A stretch of 7,670 bases of DNA from PWND01 sp964601515 (GTDB lineage Bacteria; Bacteroidota; Bacteroidia; Bacteroidales; UBA7960), in contig CAZRNU010000140.1 of the NCBI GenBank assembly GCA_964601515.1, positions 1-7,670 on the forward strand, given 5' to 3'. Below the pieces are notes generated by a model. It was not told the origin of the DNA. It did no database searches and worked only from the letters and a program-made list of their open reading frames with translations. Shown here in pieces: positions 6,056-7,670 of this stretch (its first letter is position 1; every line of letters begins with the position of its first letter). The translations under genes were made by a program, and so were the position numbers.

Positions 6056-6844
6056 TTAATAGAACTTAATCTGACGCATAATCTCATCTTCATTAAAAGG
6101 CTTATCTCCCGGTCTTATAGGTTCTAAAGACTCCTCGACTTCAATAAAAATAATTTCTTCGAGAAGCTTACCATTGTCGTATATCAATTCCTTTTGTTTT
6201 TCACTTTTATGAGTATAATAATGCCATTTACCATGTGGAAGATTTTCTATATAATAGCCTATTATACTTCTTCTTCCATTGCTTAAGAAAACTTCAAATT
6301 TGCCATGCAACATATCATTTTTATATTCAGCACTCACATTTAACTGACCATTTTCATAGAATCTTTTCCATTCACCTTCTTTCTTGCCATAGTGCCATAT
6401 TTTAGACTCTGCTAATCTTCCACTAGGGAAATATGTTTTCCAAACACCGTGATTTTGCCCGTTGTGATAATAATTATCAGATACAAGATAACCCTGTTCA
6501 CTATAAAACCTCCACAATCCATGCCTTTCTTGATTTACATAAAAACCTTCAGAACTTACTTTTTTATTCTCAAAATAAAAAGTAGCCTTTGAGGTATTTT
6601 CCCCGGCATCATGAACAATTTCAGCTCTTAACCCACCCTTAGGGAAATAATAATAGAACACACCAACAGGTTTATCATCAACAAACTGACCTTGATAACG
6701 CATTCCGCCATCTTTGAAATAGCTATACCATATCCCCTGTCGCCTCCCCTGAGAATCAAACTGATTATATTTAACATCATTATCCTTAGCTAACGAGATT
6801 AAAACCAAACTTAAAAAAAGCGTTATAAAAAATAAGTGCTTCAT
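6056..6844 (-). CDS. Exported MORN/YwqK-like repeat protein
   Basis: The 262-residue protein starts with a hydrophobic signal peptide (about residues 1-19, ending near SLAK). Most of the rest is a tandem repeat of MORN/YwqK type, with a pattern like G-x-W-x-x-Y-x-x-x-G-x-L and later Y-x-N-G. The repeat-opening Gly occurs at residues 37, 61, 109, 133, 157, 181 and 205, with a degenerate copy at 85 (Ser), so the period is exactly 24 residues over eight units. The last 40 residues (IEVEESLEPIRPGDKPFNEDE onward) lie outside the repeat and are acidic, then basic. Such proteins are often labelled YwqK-family antitoxin, but no toxin gene is adjacent and the protein appears exported, so I would not infer an antitoxin role. 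A beta-sheet scaffold at the cell envelope is likely. mnmA follows after 11 bases. Confidence 0.82.
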   Translation of the reverse strand: MKHLFFITLFLSLVLISLAKDNDVKYNQFDSQGRRQGIWYSYFKDGGMRYQGQFVDDKPVGVFYYYFPKGGLRAEIVHDAGENTSKATFYFENKKVSSEGFYVNQERHGLWRFYSEQGYLVSDNYYHNGQNHGVWKTYFPSGRLAESKIWHYGKKEGEWKRFYENGQLNVSAEYKNDMLHGKFEVFLSNGRRSIIGYYIENLPHGKWHYYTHKSEKQKELIYDNGKLLEEIIFIEVEESLEPIRPGDKPFNEDEIMRQIKFY

Positions 6845-6861
6845 AATTTATTGTTATTCTG

Positions 6862-6892
6862 CTAAATTAGTATAAAAGGTATTTTTTTACAA
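6862..6892 (-). promoter_or_regulatory. Possible internal promoter before the repeat-protein gene
   Basis: In the 51-base gap after the phosphatase gene, minus-strand TTG (6892-6890) is followed by 20 bases and TAATTTAG (6869-6862), a one-mismatch version of TAnnTTTG. A transcript would start near 6855, just ahead of the ATG at 6844. Another near match, TACCTTTT (6881-6874), has no properly spaced TTG. This is weak, and read-through from the upstream genes is equally plausible. Confidence 0.25.
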
Positions 6893-6895
6893 TAT

Positions 6896-7465
6896 TCATT
6901 TACAAATTCTTAAAAGAAAATCGGCAAAGCACTTTAAAGAATCAAAACAATAATTAACCAAACCAAATTGCTTTGTCAGATTATTATTTTCACTTGAAAT
7001 CAGAACGTTAATCATAGCCAATTTCTTGCCAAACATCATATCATTATAAGTATCCCCCACCATAATAGATTTTTTAAACCTTATGTCCGGAAAGTCTTTA
7101 CGAGCCTTCAAGGCCATTCCAATTCCAGGCTTTCTATAAATACTATTTTCCTCTTTCCTATTAGTGGCAAAATAAACCTTATCGATTCTACCTGCGGCAT
7201 CAGACACATCCTGAGTCATTTTCCGGTGAATTGAATTAAGATCATTTTCAGTAATTAATCCATCCCCAACAGATTGCTGATTTGTAACTACAATAATTTT
7301 CCCAAAAACATCTCCAAAAAACCTCATAGAATTGAGCGCCCCATCTTCCCAAACAAAATCATTTACACATCTAACTCCACCATTTTCAACCTTTTTATTC
7401 AAAACTCCATCTCTGTCAAGAAAGAGAGTCCAGCTTTTATCGGGTTTGAATTCGTGTTTTATCAT
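6896..7465 (-). CDS. HAD-IIIA phosphatase, similar to heptose-1,7-bisphosphate phosphatase (GmhB/HisB-N type)
   Basis: The start is placed at ATG 7465, giving 189 residues (MIKHEFKPDKSW). An in-frame extension to 7597 would add 44 residues with no family resemblance, overlying the glycosyltransferase gene. HAD motifs are complete: LFLDRDGVLN (14-23) with nucleophile Asp17 and acid/base Asp19; VVTNQQSVGDG (59-69) as motif II; Lys112 in YRKPG as motif III; and MVGDTYND (135-142) as motif IV. The order and the TNQ...RKPG spacing match the GmhB/HisB-N group, which removes a phosphate from heptose or histidinol phosphates. The zinc-binding Cys/His loop usual before RKP is absent here (YFATNRKEENSIYRKP, 98-113). 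The coding sequence overlaps the glycosyltransferase end by 29 bases, so a role in nucleotide-sugar or surface polysaccharide supply is likely. The exact substrate cannot be read from the sequence. Confidence 0.85.
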   Translation of the reverse strand: MIKHEFKPDKSWTLFLDRDGVLNKKVENGGVRCVNDFVWEDGALNSMRFFGDVFGKIIVVTNQQSVGDGLITENDLNSIHRKMTQDVSDAAGRIDKVYFATNRKEENSIYRKPGIGMALKARKDFPDIRFKKSIMVGDTYNDMMFGKKLAMINVLISSENNNLTKQFGLVNYCFDSLKCFADFLLRICK

Positions 7466-7670
7466 AAACTTCAAAGATTGAATTAACAAGATTCTCCCAA
7501 GAAAAACGCTTCTTTTCCTCAATGATTGTATTAGTAAATTTCTCCGACAAATTATTATCAAAAAAATCCCCAATAGCATTCGCAATTTGCTTTGCATCAG
7601 GGCAAACTACATAACCCGCTTTGCCATGAGGCACCATTTCAGGCAATGCTCCAACATTAGTTACAACCAT
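7437..7670 (-). CDS. Glycosyltransferase (GT4/GT-B type), C-terminal end only
   Basis: The frame is open to the window edge, and the gene continues beyond it; the Met at the edge is internal. The visible 77 residues carry the donor-binding signature of GT-B family 4 enzymes: VTNVGALPEMVPHGKAGYVV (3-22), with Pro-Glu at 10-11 for sugar-nucleotide binding, then PDAKQIANAIGDFF, and a closing helical region with FSWENLVNSIFEVYD. Such enzymes add sugars to cell-surface glycans or lipids in the cytoplasm. The last 29 bases overlap the start of the phosphatase gene, which implies one transcript and coupled translation. The family is clear from the motif; donor and acceptor are unknown because most of the protein is missing. 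Confidence 0.85.
   Translation of the reverse strand: MVVTNVGALPEMVPHGKAGYVVCPDAKQIANAIGDFFDNNLSEKFTNTIIEEKKRFSWENLVNSIFEVYDKTRIQTR

Noticed and set aside
6056..6844. Toxin-antitoxin locus based on the YwqK-like repeats
   Set aside because: The label is a family name only; there is no neighbouring toxin, and the protein has a signal peptide.
7466..7597. N-terminal extension of the HAD phosphatase
   Set aside because: The 44 extra residues do not resemble the family and are antiphase to the glycosyltransferase coding sequence. ATG at 7465 places the LDRDG motif at the normal distance from the N-terminus.

Overview
The window reads as chromosomal DNA of a low-GC member of the Bacteroidota. 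Four things support this: a subtilisin-like protease ending in a type IX secretion (Por) sorting domain, exact TAnnTTTG -7 promoter elements, no Shine-Dalgarno sequences ahead of the starts, and a lipoprotein with an acidic run right after its lipobox cysteine. I cannot fix the genus; a marine or anaerobic Marinilabiliales/Bacteroidales-like lineage is a guess.

Left part (1-1518): the 5' half of a DHH-family phosphoesterase of the NrnA type (minus strand, cut by the window edge) is divergent from ndk, nucleoside diphosphate kinase (plus strand). ndk runs tail to tail, with a 4-base gap, into a gene for an XRE-type helix-turn-helix regulator (minus strand).

Middle (1519-2484): about 970 bases with no credible gene and very high AT. 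This is the main anomaly. It holds a dense set of TTGTAAA/TTTACAA motifs, three TTACAATTGT cores and one duplicated composite element. Two of the motifs flank the likely promoter of the HTH gene. The simplest reading is an operator-rich control region bound by the HTH protein.

Right part (2485-7670): six closely packed minus-strand genes, transcribed from right to left. In order they are the C-terminal end of a glycosyltransferase; an HAD-IIIA phosphatase overlapping it by 29 bases; a secreted MORN/YwqK-like repeat protein; mnmA (tRNA U34 2-thiouridylase); a small surface-type lipoprotein; and a secreted S8 protease with a sorting domain, whose start overlaps the lipoprotein stop in TAATG. 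The glycosyltransferase and phosphatase fit surface polysaccharide synthesis. The lipoprotein and protease fit a cell-surface or secreted pair. mnmA is housekeeping.

Most genes are ordinary for the phylum. The items that merit attention are the motif-rich intergenic region, the probably leaderless nrnA promoter, the strict 24-residue periodicity of the repeat protein, the Cys-free zinc loop of the phosphatase and the TAATG-coupled lipoprotein-protease pair.
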